Assembly (NCBI GenBank): GCA_032717465.1
Contig: JAVRFU010003718.1
Location: 1,868,856 to 1,932,855, forward strand
Origin: Coenobita brevimanus
Lineage: Eukaryota > Arthropoda > Malacostraca > Decapoda > Coenobitidae
DNA length: 64,000 nucleotides
Direction of reading: 5' to 3'
Position 1 is the stretch's first letter. Each line of letters opens with the position of its first letter. Of this stretch, positions 11,000-22,837 are shown piece after piece. A model generated the notes under the pieces. That model worked only from the letters and a program-made list of their open reading frames with translations. It was not told where the DNA came from and did no database searches. Both the position numbers and the translations under genes were made by a program.

Positions 11000-13900
11000 A
11001 TGAGTACAGACACTGACAGCAAGCGCGTTTATGCTGGCGTCAGAGCCCCTCAGCCCTTCTGTTTGGGGATAAATGTTGCAGAAAACTGGAAGCTTTTCAA
11101 ACAGAGATGGAACATGTATGCTCTTCTCTCAAGACTACACACTGAAGAACCCAACATCCAGGTAGCTACGTTCCTACAGTATTTAGCAGATGATGCCCTC
11201 AAAGTATACAATGGTTTTCAGTTTGAAGGTAATGAAGCTGATAGGACAGTGCAAGATATAATCAACAAATTTGATGAGTTTGCCATTGGTGAAATTAATG
11301 TTACTTATGAGAGATTCATATTTAATACAAGGAACCAGCAAGAAGGGGAACCCTTTGATAAATTTTACTCAGATTTGCAAACTCTTGTAAAGACTTGTGA
11401 TTACTGTGACACATGTAAAGCTTCCCTAATGAAAGACAGAATTGTGTTAGGGATTCATGACTCCAGTGTTCGAACTGAGCTACTTAAAACAAGAAATTTG
11501 ACATTAGAGAAGTGTATTGATACCTGCAAAGCTGCAGACATTGCCATCTCACAGACCCGAGTGTTGAATCCTGTCCCTGAAACTGTGAACAAGGTCAGAT
11601 CTAGGACAGACAGTTGTGCCCAAGCACATAGTTCCAACAGTGTAGCTAGGAAATGTAAGCTTTGTGGTCTTTCACATGTGTTTGCAAGAAATAAATGTCC
11701 AGCTGTAGGGAAAGTATGCCTGAAGTGTGGGGAAAGAGACCATTTTGCAAGTATGTGTCGTGTTAAAGCCTCTGTCAATGCCACTGTAAAATCCTCGAAC
11801 TGCAAAAAGAAAGCTGTACATCAGGTTGCTGAGAGTGAACCAGATGCCCAGCCCCATGAGGCGTCCAGTTCGGATGAAGAGTGGGTTAACACATTACATT
11901 ACATGCCTGTAAACTCTGTAAAATCTCCCAAGAAAGATGTTAAGTGTTGCATGTTAATTGATGATAATGAGGTAATTTTTCAGATCGACACTGGCTCATC
12001 AGTTAATGCCCTACCACTACAATATGCAAAAAATGTACAGAAGACTAAGAGAATCCTTACTACCTGGAATAACTCTGTTCAGACTCCTGTGGGTGTGTGC
12101 AGGAGAAGCATTAAAAATCCCAAAAATGGTAAGAAATATTCTGTGGAGTTTGTGGTGTTTGAAGGAAATTTAGTCCCTCTCTTAGGTCTTGGGGCTAGCA
12201 AACAGATGGATCTGATAACTGTTAATGAAGATGTATTTGAATGTGTGGATAATGTGAAAGTGAGTGAGTCTGACTGTAATAGTGACATGTTTAGTAATAC
12301 CGGCACTGATGGTTTAGGTACTCTGCCAGGTCTACAGTCATTGTCAGTAGACCCCCAGGTGAAGCCAACCATCATGCCTGATACAAGGGTCCCTGTTGCA
12401 CTTAGACCAAAGCTGAAAACTGAACTTGATAGACTAGAAAACTTAGGTGTCACTGTGCCAGTTAGCGACCCGACTGAATGGGTGAGCCAGATTGTGGTTG
12501 CACCAAAGAAGAATGGTGATATCTGAATTTGTATAGACCCTCGTGAACTCAACAAAGCACTGCTCTGAGAGCGTTATACTCTTCCTGTGCTTGAGGATAC
12601 ATTGCATGAGTTGAGCCAGTCAAAAGTCTTCTCTAAAGCAGATCTTGCTTCTGGTTACTGGCACATCAAACTTGATGAAAAATCTAGCCACCTAACCACT
12701 TTTCAAACGTGTTTTGGGAGATACCGCTGGGTTAGACTACCCTTTGGTTTATCAGTGTCATCAGAAATCTTTCAGAACAGACTACTTGAAACTTTACAAG
12801 GTGTACCTGGTGTAATTTGCATAGCTGATGATGTGATAATTCATGGGAAATCTCTGGAAGAGCATGACGCCAACTTGAAGCAGTTCTTTGAGAGGTGTCA
12901 GAGAATGAATATAAAACTGAATGAAGACAAGCTCACTCTGAGAACTGACAATGTAAAATTAACGGGTCACTGTATTACAAAAGATGGCCTGGTAACTGAT
13001 CCTGACAAAATCCGAGCCATATGTGAGTATCCAGCACCTACTAATGTTGTGGAGCTAAGGTGTTTTCTAGGTATGGTCAATTATCTTGCTAGGTTTCTGC
13101 CCAACTCAGCATCTGTTTTGTACCCCTTGCATAATCTTGTAAAGAAGGATGTTTCTTGGGTTTGGTCAGCAAGCCAACAAGAAGCAGTCAACCGAATTAA
13201 GTGTATGATCACCAATAGCCCTGTGCTCACATTTTACAACCCCTGTGATGAGCTTACTCTAGAAAATGATTCTAGTGAATATGGTCTGGGTTCCGCATTA
13301 ATGCAAAATGGGAAGCCTGTAGCCTTTGCCAGTCGCTCCTTATCTAACTCTGAAAGAAATTATGCTCAAATTGAAAAAGAAATGTTAGCCGTTGTATACG
13401 GATTAGAGAAATTTTATCACTACACATATGGAAGATCGGTCAGGGTCCTCACAGATCACAAACCTCTTGTGTTCATAGCAAACAAGCCACTATCTCGTGC
13501 CCCACGACGACTCCAGGCGATGCTCCTTCACACTCAAGACTGCCAGTATCAACTATTTTACCGTCCTGGCAAAGAAATCCCCATTGCTGATGCTCTTTCA
13601 TGTGCTCCCCTGCCTGACACAGGAGATGACTCTTTCTCAGTTAACAGTCTAGCCTACTCCCAGTTCAGGGAATCTCGCCTTCAAGAAATACGGCATGCCA
13701 CAGAAAAGGACCCAGCATTAAGACTGCTCAAGGATGTCATCGTTCAAGGGTGGCCTAATGAGAAAGGTCACCTTCCAGACTGCCTAGCCCCATATTACAG
13801 TTATCGAGAGGAGATGTCTGTACAAGATGGTGTTATTCTTAGAGGAGGGAGGGTGGTAACCCCTAGCTCTATGCGATATGAGATGATGGACAAGGTGCAC

Positions 13901-14914
13901 GCTGGCCACTCGGGTATAAACTCCTGCCTACGACGTGCAAGGGAGTTAATCTACTGGCCTAGGATGTCTTCAGAAATTCGTCAGTTTGTGGAGTCCTGTG
14001 ACGTCTGTTCCTCCTATTCACTTAAGCAATCCCCTGAGCCCCTGTATCAACATGAACTTCCAGAACGTCCCTGGGAAAAAGTGGCAACTGACTTGTTCAC
14101 CATCCAAAACCGAAACTATCTGGTAACTGTTGATTACTTTAGTCAGTTCTCTGAAGTTGACTACCTTCCAGAGATAACTTCAGAAGCCATCGTCACAAAA
14201 CTTAAGCACCACTTTCCTCGACATGGCATACCTGACGTTGTGATCAGTGATAATGGTCCACAGTTTTCCTCTCATCAGTTTCAGTCATTTGCAAAGAAGT
14301 GGAAATTTTGCCATGAAACTTCTAGTCCTGGAAACTCCAAGTTCAATGGTGCAGCTGAAGCCGCTGTAAAATCTGTCAAGCTCATGATGAAGAAGTGCCA
14401 TCGGGCCAAAGAAGACCCCTACCTTGGATTGCTGAACATGCGCAATACCCCTCAAGAAGGTATGGCAACCAGTCCTGCTCAGTGGCTTATGGGGCGTCGC
14501 ACCAAGACATTGATCCCTGCTATTAATGCTCGCTTGCAGCCAAATATCATTGCTGGAGAACGAGAATGCATGGAGAAGAAAAGAGCCAGCACTGCAGAAC
14601 ACTACATGCATAGAAGAAGCCTCAAACCCTTGTCCGTTGGAGATACTGTGCGAGTACAACCAATAGACGATCCAAAGAAGGAGTGGAAGGAAGCCACTGT
14701 AGAGAAGCAACGTAGTCCCCGAGCTTATGAAGTAACAACGAAGGATGGAGGTACATACAGGAGAAACCGTCAACAGCTGCGATCATCTACACCAGCCAGA
14801 ACACACAAGAGTCGGCCCAATGATGATAAGACAACACTGGCAAGTGATACATCCTTAGAACCTGAGACTGTGAGCTGTGGGGACTGTGTCGGATTTCTTT
14901 TAGTAAGTGACTAA
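11000..14914 (+). pseudogene. Gypsy gag-pol polyprotein, two in-frame stops (G1)
   Basis: This is one continuous frame of about 1305 codons from the ATG at 11000. Domains in order: gag; a zinc knuckle pair with CLKCGERDHFASMC (CX2CX4HX4C) near residues 215-255; an aspartic protease with IDTGSSVN at about residue 330; an RT with FSKADLASGYWHI, LPFGLSVS and IADD (about residue 610) where YxDD is usual; an RNase H with DSSEYGLG, EKEML and LTDHKP; an integrase with an H-H-C-C zinc site ending CDVCSSY, catalytic ATDLF, ISDNGPQF and the E of AAEAAVK; and a C-terminal tail. Stops are at 12524-12526 (Arg codon AGA to TGA, G1 only) and 12566-12568 (TGA, also in G2 and G3), both just before the RT core. 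The domain order and K02A2.6-like style place it in Gypsy/Metaviridae without env. It would act in cytoplasmic particles and integrate cDNA. Confidence 0.9.
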
Positions 14915-15034
14915 ATAACCCGGTCAGGTAGGACAGTTAAAGCACCAAGGAGACTGGACTTGTAGGAATAATGTACCGTAAAGTGTACCACTTTGCACTG
15001 TGATTAATCTTGCCTTCAAGGAAATAATCATTAT

Positions 15035-15072
<38 letters not shown>

Positions 15073-15282
15073 GTCGTCTGTGACGAATTATTGAGTTCTA
15101 TACGGCACTTTATTTCCAAACAATGTAAACGGAGTGCAACACCCGACACTTGATATATGTCCAACTGTCTCATGAATACCTAATCTTATCATGACTGATT
15201 ATGCTTTATTTATTAAAGGGATAAGGTGTTTCATGCTTTGCATGTCAGGATTGATTATGTGTCTTTTACGAAAGGAGGAAGA

Positions 15283-15466
15283 TCTTAAGTATTTTAAATT
15301 AGCCGCGCTTGGATCGCTACCCACAATGCTCAGCTGTTTTGTGTTGAGGATCAGATTAAAAAGCTAGAGAATAAACAGCTCTGTCTCACTCCAACCATCT
15401 CTTAATTACCCTGCCTCGCCAGTATATCTTCACGGCAAACGACATAATACACAAGAACACGAAACA
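15283..15466 (+). repeat. Gypsy G1 3' LTR, diverged
   Basis: Colinear with the 5' LTR but beginning TCTTAAG instead of TGTTACG and carrying many substitutions and a 4-bp deletion. It ends GAAACA, and AGCGT (15467-15471) completes the target duplication. Confidence 0.8.
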
Positions 15467-15600
15467 AGCGTCATATGTTGGTGTTTCAGGAAGCCTCTGG
15501 ACTCTGCACCAGCACCTCGCTATACAGGACTGAAGCTGTAGCTCCAGCCTCAATACTCCTGCATCCACAAGCAGGCCTGGGACAAGGGAGGTGCAAAAGG
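15467..15600 (-). pseudogene. I-group linker remnant beyond Gypsy (U3)
   Basis: Continues the I-group ORF2 linker split by G1. On the minus strand it holds SLVPGLLVDAGVLRLELQ and RLPETPTYDA, colinear with 3720-3840 of U2. Confidence 0.68.
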
Positions 15601-16323
15601 GTCCAGTAGCCAAACAAAGGCCTGTGTGATGTAGTCCAAGGTGCATAATCAGGCAGAGGTAGCTAAAGGAACTTACGGCAAAGTGCCCGCAAACTGTTAC
15701 CTCCAAGAAAACAAAATCAAAATAACAAAGACCCAAATTCAAGAACCATTCATTTTGAGATGCCTGGACACACTGCATTTGAAAGACTGGAGGTCATAGC
15801 CAGTAAGAAATACAGACAAAGGGAGGCAGTTCCAGAGTTGACCTGTCGTATACATGACGAATTGGGGGTAATGGTTAACTCTTGCAACAGAGAGCTGGAC
15901 TGAAAAGGGATGAGAGTTTGTTGCTAGACGGGTACTACGTGCCTGTCATAGTAGATGAGGGATGCAAGCATACAGTTCAGAGGAGCAGTGACCATTGAAG
16001 TGGTGACAAAAAAAGAGATAAAGATGCAACAGCGTGGTAAAGAGACAGAGGTTGAAGGCAGCCAGTAAGAGGAGGCGGGTTAATGAAACGAAAAACATTT
16101 GACTCCACCTTGTTGAGATGGAATGTACATGGGGAGTCTCCCCATACGTGAGAGTTGTACTCTACATGGGCGAATAAACCCATGTAAAAGGTTAACAATT
16201 GTACTGGAGTCAAGAAGGTACACAGTTGGCTTTGCAAATCTAATCTTTTGGAAGCAGATTTTACAAGAGATGTAATATGTTCTTTCCACGATAAATCCAG
16301 AAAGAATGAAACCCCAAGTACGT
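15601..16323 (-). pseudogene. CJ element, RT C-terminus and 3' UTR (U3)
   Basis: 16237-15977 encodes QLCTFLTPVQLLTFYMGL, EYNSHVWGDSP and LNKVESNVFRFIN. The region up to 16323 (IRFAKPTVYLLDSS frame and the LSWK-type block) is retained here, unlike in U2, U4 and U5. It is interrupted at 16324 by a MITE. The ending near 15770 has the SFKCSVSRHLK equivalent. Confidence 0.7.
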
Positions 16324-16983
16324 TTAACCCCTAAACCGCAGGCTTGTTTTGCTTTGACTTACATGTCCCGCGGGCATAATCGCACTCCGACAGACTCTCA
16401 ACGAATATTTGTCAAAAATCAGTTATTAGTCCTGGAATATTAAAATTACATATGCTTATGGCACATACCTTCAGATTTCTCCTAGGATGTTTGTTGAGCC
16501 TTCGTCGAGTACCGTAGGACTTGTGGAGACCTCTGAAGTTGGGTAACGAAGTCTCCGCTTCACACTTCCCGACAACCTGTAATATGATTACCACAGCCTG
16601 ATATTATCACTAGAAACACTATTCTATGATTCTCAAATAGTTTGGAGGGCTTATTTGAATGGATGAAATCAGTGGAAAATTCCAAGCAGGATTTACTTAG
16701 CATAGCACGACCTGCCAGGCGAGACGAGAGGGTAATGGAGGGGAGATAGGGAGGGGAGTGAAGAACGGGGAGAAATGGCTAAATTGTCAACAATGGATGG
16801 GAATACAGATGAGATTAGGAGTGCTGACTAATGTTGAACATTGGCAGTACTGGCAGATGATACAAGCCACCACTTGAAAGCCCGGGCAAATTCAAAATAA
16901 CAGAATCACAAAAGTGACGCCCTGTGGTATGAGCCCTTGCTCCCATGCGTCACCAAAGTGACGCCCCACGGTCAACGGGTTAA
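16324..16983. mobile_element. TTAA MITE copy P3, internally deleted (U3)
   Basis: TTAA at 16324-16327 and 16980-16983. The left end TTAACCCCTAAACCGCAGG and right end (reverse complement) TTAACCCGTTGACCGTGGGG match the P1 ends. At 660 bp it lacks about 1.1 kb of the interior present in P4, which occupies the same CJ site in U7: the sequence goes directly from the AATAGTTTGGA box to the GGGCTTATTTGAATGG box near 16647. Confidence 0.75.
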
Positions 16984-17517
16984 AGATGATGCAGGATTGA
17001 CCTGGACATTGTTAAAAACTGAAGGGTTATCCAGCAGAAAACTGTCAGGTTGGCTGATGTAAGAACTGAGTTTTTGATGGATTAAAAACAACATTACTTT
17101 TATCCCAGTCAGAGATATAAGCCAAGTCAGACATTTAGTGTACCATAGCCTCATCCCTTGTTTGTTGATGAAACAACGGAGATGGATGCTGCAGGAAGCA
17201 AGTAGAAAGGTAAAGGGTGGAATCATCAGCATTAGATGTACAGCTTAGAAGGAAATTGATGAAAATATTGAAGACAGCTGGTGATAGGACAGAGTCCCGA
17301 GGAACACCACTACTCATAGCTCTAGGAGAAAAACAGTGGCCGTCTACAACTACAGCTATAGAACGACCAGAAAGGAAGCTTAAGATGAAGGCACAGATAG
17401 AAAAATAGAAGCCATAAGAGGGCAGTTTGGAAATTAAAGATTTATGCCAGACTCAACTAAAAGTCTTTGAGATGTCAAGTGAAATGGCAAAGCTTTCACT
17501 AAAATCCTGAAAGGATT
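16980..17517 (-). pseudogene. CJ element, RT fingers to palm (U3, longest copy)
   Basis: This is the best view of the CJ core. From 17517 downward: the degraded DISxxFD region, FISSFLSGRSIAAVVDG, GVPRDSVLSPAVFNIFIN (17317-17135) and NADDSTLY, which keeps the catalytic Asp pair, then in another frame the DLAYISDWDKSN and NPSKTQFLH equivalents around 17080. The piece from 17247 to 17263 is the 17 bp lost in U7, where RTE-A inserted. At least two frameshifts and several stops are present. Confidence 0.72.
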
Positions 17518-18031
17518 GGATAACGCTAGAGCTTGATGCAGCAGGAGCAGGGTATGTCTGTCAGCAGCCTATCTAGTATGAGCTAGAACCTTTAAAAGGC
17601 TCACAACCTTCAGGCAAGAAGCCTTTATCTGCTTTAAATGTGGGATCCAAGTAAGACAGGCATCACAGATGAGGCCCAAAAACCTCACTTCCATACCAGC
17701 AATCCTTTGGCCATTTAAAAACAAATCTGGGTCAGGATGGGCCCCATGTAACTGGCAGAAGTGCACTGCAATGGTCTCAGATGAGCAAAATCTAAAAGCC
17801 ATGTTTTGGTGCCCTGGTAACAGAATGATTTATTGCAAGTTGCAGCCAGCACTCTGCCACCAACATACTGGATGCAGCAAAGAAGACAGACATCATCCAA
17901 AAAGAGGAAGCTCTTCACTCCCTCTTCTCCACAATGCCATTAACCCTTTTGACGGTTAGGGTAGTGGTGCAAAACACACCCCCTTGATGCTGGACAACGC
18001 AAGCTGCATCGAACAAAATCGCCCCTTGATT
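17518..18031 (-). pseudogene. I-group RT fragment (U3)
   Basis: 17802-17569 encodes FRFCSSETIAVHFCQLHG and VRFLGLICDACLTW. The metal-binding box is FLDDVC in an overlapping frame (17918-17715), a change from the VDD of U1. Confidence 0.72.
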
Positions 18032-20345
18032 GAGAGAAGAAATATCATAAATTAGCACATATTTTATATTCGTCAAACATTTTTATCAACACCATAAGCA
18101 AGCACAACTATCTGAGATTATGTGAATAAAAAGCTCCAAGTCGCCCTGTCCCCCGCCATTTCACTGCCCTGCTCCCAACTCACACCCCCCTCTCTCATAT
18201 ACCTCTCTGCCCCATCCCTCCACCTCATCCTCGGCCTCCCCCTCCCTCTTCCCCCCTCCACCTCACTCACATACACTCTCTTCATCAGTCTTTCAACCTC
18301 CATCTCACCACATGGCCAAACCACCTCAATGTGTTCCTCATAACGCTTCCTATCACATCCACATCAACACAATAACGCTCCTTTATATCCTCATTCGACA
18401 GCCTGTCTCTCGATGTGACTCCACAGGCTTCCTTAAATAACTCATTTCCACTGCTCTCACTCTTGACATGTGTCCTTCCAACAATGTCCAAACTTCACTT
18501 CCATACATTAGAGTTGGTATCACAATACTGTCATGTAGTAACTTTTTCACTTCCATGCTCACTTCCCTGTTTCTTATCACTGCTTTCAAAGAACCAGCAA
18601 CCTTTCTTCCCTGCTGTACCCTTTCAAGCACTTCACCCTCCAAACCTTCATCCTTACTCATCACACTACCCAAGCACTTAAACGTACTCACATTTTCCAA
18701 TTCCTAACCATCCAACCTCGCTGTACATTCACTGACTTCACCTCTCTCAAAGACCATCACTTTACTCTTCCCTAGATTCACCATTAGATTCCGTTTCTTA
18801 CACACTCTCTCAAACTCATCCACCAAGCCTTGCAGCTCCCCTTCGTCTTCACTCAACAACACAGTATCATCTGGAAACAACAGTACAGGGAGTTTCCAAA
18901 CACTATCTTCTCTCACCAGGGCCACTCCAACATCCACTACCCTACCTTGTACCTCTTTTATTACCCCATCCATGTACAGATTGAACAACCATGGAGACAT
19001 GACACATCCCTGTTTCAACCCAACTTTCAAAGAGAAAAATTCATTTAGTTCACCATCCATACGCACTGCAGTCGTCGCACCATCATACATACTCTTCACA
19101 GCATTCAACAACTTCCCATCTACTCCATATATTCTTTACACTTTCCACAATCCTTGTCTATCCACACTGTCATATGCTTTCTCCAAATCCATGAAAGCCG
19201 CATATAACTTCTTTCCCTTCTCTAGAAACTTTTCCACTAAAGATCTAAGAATGAATATCTGAGCTACATAACCTCTTCCCTTCCTAAAGCCTCCCTGTTC
19301 TTCTCCAACTAATTTCTCTGTTCTTTCTCTAACTCTGTCTATAAGTATCCTCCCATACACTTTTCCTATTATACTAAGAAGACAAATGCCCCTATGATTA
19401 CCACACACTTCTTTTTCCCCTTTTCCTTTGTACAAAGGAATAATTATACCTGACTTCCAATCCTCTGGGACTCTACCTTCCTCCCAGGCCAATCTGCACA
19501 TCTTCCACATCCATTCTACTACTCTCTCTCCCCCATGATTCAGCATTTCACCACACACTCCATCAATTCCTGGGGCTTTACCCAATTTAACTTTCTTCAT
19601 TGCTTCCACAACTTCTATCCTACTGATTTCTTCCTGTCTTCTCACCTCCCTCCATCTCCTAGCCATTCCCCAGCCACTTATACTCGCATTTAGCCAAATA
19701 CCGCACCCACACTCCAGCACGACCGTAAGGTAATTTCCTGTTGTGGTACATAAAACCGATCTGAACTGTCCTATAGTACATGTTTATATACCAGAATGTA
19801 GCTGATGAAATTTCCTAAAACTCCTAATCAGCAACAATTACTATGAAACAAATATTTCTATGAGGAAACAAGAGAGAAGAAGGAAAGAAGAAACATCATA
19901 AATTGGCACATAATCTATATTCGCTGAACTTTTTTATCAACACCATAGGCAAGTATAAATATTCGATATTATGTGAATAAAAAAGCAGGCAGACACAGGC
20001 TTACATAAAGGCAGGGGAAAACATAATTTGGCAACAACTTTGGCTGCACAAAACACCACTCCCGCACTGCAGAACAATCATAAGATAATTTCCTATAGTG
20101 GTACGTAAAACCCACTCAAACTGCCCAACAGTAAATGTTTATATACCAAAACGTCACTAATGAAATTTCCTAAAACTTTTTCTCAGTAACAAATTACCAT
20201 AAAACTTATATTTCTATGAGAAAACACAAAGGAATTAAGAAACATCGTAAATCAGCGAATAATGTATGTTCGCCAAATGTTTTTATCAACACCATAAGCA
20301 AGCACAACTATTAGAGATTATGAAGATAATAAAATCACGGAAAAA
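18032..20345. repeat. ~345-bp AT-rich tandem repeat split by RTE-A (U4)
   Basis: The first copy starts near 18038 and breaks at 18132. It resumes at 19690 with the TTTAGCCAAATACC box, about 55 bp further along the repeat. The second copy starts near 19886 and the third near 20233. Confidence 0.75.
18133..19689 (-). pseudogene. RTE-A fragment lacking both termini (U4)
   Basis: Minus-strand RT: 19720-19136 (GKAPGIDGVCGEML, QGGFRKGRG, AAFMDLEKAYD), 19111-18704 (QGCVMSPWLF, with the active-site box changed to LLFPDDTVLL), 18700-18383 (thumb, SEVWTLLEGHMSRV) and 18491-18118 (GGRGRGRPRMRW). It keeps the Trp codon that is a stop in the CJ-inserted copies, so it is a separate lineage. The TATC tail and about 50 bp of 3' end are missing, the 5' break is at the tatactcgcat box, and no TSD is seen. 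Confidence 0.8.
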
Positions 20346-21535
20346 GAAGCAAAACCAATGGTGTGGGGACAAATTGTTTAAGAAGTACGGCGAGCACGGA
20401 AACAGGTGGGGGTTCTCCCAGCATTCAGCCAAGGCCAAGCCGACCCACATCCTGAGTACTTGTCCATGGTTGGATGTAGCCTGTGTCGTCCAATAACGAG
20501 AGAGTTAACTGCAACAGCAAATAATGTTACACTCAAAACACTCATCTGTGGCACATCCTCCTCCTGAGAGTACAGGGGAGAGTTCAAATCACACACACAC
20601 ACACACAGGAAACTTCCTGTCAAAGACGAAGTTCTGAATAAAAGTGGGTAAGCAACCCCAAAGACCATACAAATGGACACTGGTTGGTTACCTCCTGTAG
20701 CTTGCTTGGAACAGGAAATGTGCCCCAAGCATGCTGCCAGGAGGTAGGGACTGCAGCCTTAATCAATGGGAAATAATCTCTGTTGGTAACAGGTCTAACA
20801 GAGACATCAAGAATCACTGTTGCCCTTGCTGCTTCACCTGCACAATCATTTCCCTGCGGTCCAATGTGGGTTGCCACCCAGCATGGTGGCCCACGAAGTG
20901 GAACTTTCCTCAAATTTTCGACACTAAAGGGTGAGGAGAGTTGAAATGCTTAACGGCAGACAAGGCAGCCCTGCAGTCATTAAAAATCATAAAACTAATT
21001 GCATCAAAGATGAGGATATGGTGGAGAGCCAAGAGAATTCCTGACAGCTTCACATTAAAAATTAAGGCAGAGGAGGGTAGGGTGCCACTCTGGGTAAAAT
21101 TACGGAAGACAACCTCAAATTCAATGCCAGCCATCAGTAAACATGGACAGACCCAGCATGAGGGCAAAATGAACTCAAAGCTGGGTGTGGATCACCACAT
21201 CTGATGTTACGGACTTTGGAGTCACGATATACAAGCAAATCTGACTTATAGTAACACTCAGAATGGAACAACAGATGTCTCCACATCAAAGACCAGAGTG
21301 AGTGGCAGACAGATCAGTCAAGACTTCCTCTGTCTGATAACTAACCGGGCAAGGAAATTGCGTATGGAAACTGCGTATGGAAGTCGTGCAAAGTGTGTTA
21401 GGCAGAATTAAAAACAGCGTCATATGTTGGTGTTTCAGGAAGCCTCTGGACTCTGCACCAGCACCTCGCTATACAGGACTGACGCTGCAGCTCCAGCCTC
21501 AATACTCCTGCATCCACAAGCAGGCCAGGGACAAG
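20346..21535 (-). pseudogene. I-group ORF2 C-terminal half (U4)
   Basis: Linker (21727-21398 frame: GLLVDAGVLRLELQ, RLPETPTYDAVF), RNase H in two frames (21167-20910 with NVKLSGILLAL and FNDCRAALS; 20913-20620 with GPQGNDCAGEAARA), then the C-terminus (20728-20378). The TTAA at 20951-20954 is the empty MITE site. A 14-bp duplication, GGAAACTGCGTATG, lies near 21366 and is shared with U5. Confidence 0.72.
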
Positions 21536-22213
21536 GGAGGTGCAAAAGGGTCCTGTAGCCAAACAAAGGCCTGTGTGATGTAGTCCAAGGTGCATAACCA
21601 GCCAGGGGTAGCTGAAGGAACTTACGGCAAAGTGCCTGCAAACTGTTACCTCCAAGAAAACAAAATCAAAATAACAAAGACCCAAATTCAAGAAGCATTC
21701 ATTTTGAGATGCCTGGACACACTGCATCTGAAAGACCGGAGGTCAGAGCCAGTAGGAAATACAGACAAAAGGAGGCAGTTCCAGAGTTGACCTGTTGTAT
21801 ACTTGACGAATTGGGAGTAATGGTTAACTCTTGCAATAGACAGCTGGACTGAAAAGGGATGAGAGTTTGTTGCTAGACGGGTACTACGTGCCTGTCATAG
21901 TAGATGAGGGATGCAAGCATACAGTCCAGAGGAGCAGTGACCATTGAAGTGGCGACAAAAAAAGAGATAAAGATGCAACAGCGTGGTAAAGAGACAGAGG
22001 TTGAAGGGAGCCAGTAAGAGGAGGCGGGTTAATGAAACGAAAAACCTTTGACTCCACCTTGTTGAGACTGAATGTACATGGGCAGTCTCCCCATACGTGA
22101 GAGTTGTACTCGACATTGGCGAATAAACCCATGTAAAAGGTTAACAATTGTGCTGGAGTCAAGAAGGTACAAAGTTGGCTTAGCAAATCTAATCTTTTGG
22201 AAGCATATTTTAC
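21536..22213 (-). pseudogene. CJ element, RT C-terminus and 3' UTR (U4)
   Basis: 22186-21884 encodes QLCTFLTPAQLLTFYMGL, SHVWGDCP and LQPLSLYHAVASLSLF. It is cut at 22213 by the RTE-A tail at the same base as in U2 and U5. Confidence 0.7.
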
Positions 22214-22837
22214 TATCTATCTATCTATCTATTCCCAGACGCCTCAATCCCGTTTGGGGTGGCCACAAAAAAATCACCTCCAAGTCGCCCTGTCCCCAGC
22301 CATTTCACTGCCTTGCTCCCAACTCACATCCCCCCCTCTCTCATATACCTCTCCACCCCATCCCTCCATCTCATCCTTGGCCTCCCCCTCCCTCTTCCCC
22401 CCTCCACCTCACTCACATACATTCTCTTCGCCAGTCTTTCACCCTCCATCCTCTCCACATGGCCAAACCACCTCAGTGTGTTCCTCATAAGGCTTCCATT
22501 CACATCAACATCCACACCACAACGCTCCTTTATATCCTAGTTCGTCAGCCTGTCTCTCCATGTGACTCCACAGGCTCCTCTTAAATAACTCATTTCCACC
22601 ACTCTCACTCTTGACTTGTGTCCTTCCAACAACGTTCAAGCTTCACTTCCGAACATTAGAGTTGGTAACACAATACTGTCATGTAGTAACTTTTTCACTT
22701 CCATGCTCACTTCCCTGTTTCTTATCACTGCTTTCAAAGAACCAGCAACCTTTCTTCCCTGCTGTACCCTTTCAAGCACTTCACCCTCCAAACCTCCATC
22801 CTTACTCATCACACTACCCAAGTACTTAAACGTACTC

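Larger units (their letters stand above)
10547..15466 (+). mobile_element. Gypsy LTR retrotransposon G1 (U3), complete
   Basis: This is a 4.9-kb element with a 188-bp 5' LTR, one gag-pol frame, a purine-rich tract GAAAGGAGGAAGA (about 15270-15282) and a 3' LTR. It is flanked by the 5-bp duplication AGCGT (10542-10546 and 15467-15471). The uninterrupted target occurs near 3720 in U2. Its orientation is opposite to the I-group host sequence. The two LTRs differ at more than 15 positions plus an indel, so the insertion is old, although its coding part is very similar to G2 and G3. There is no env-like frame after pol. A run of about 28 T lies at 15037-15065. Confidence 0.9.

Noticed and set aside
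15037..15065. Run of about 28 T near the 3' end of Gypsy G1 as a poly(A) of a retrogene on the minus strand
   Set aside because: It lies inside the LTR element upstream of the 3' LTR, with no gene ending there and no flanking duplication.
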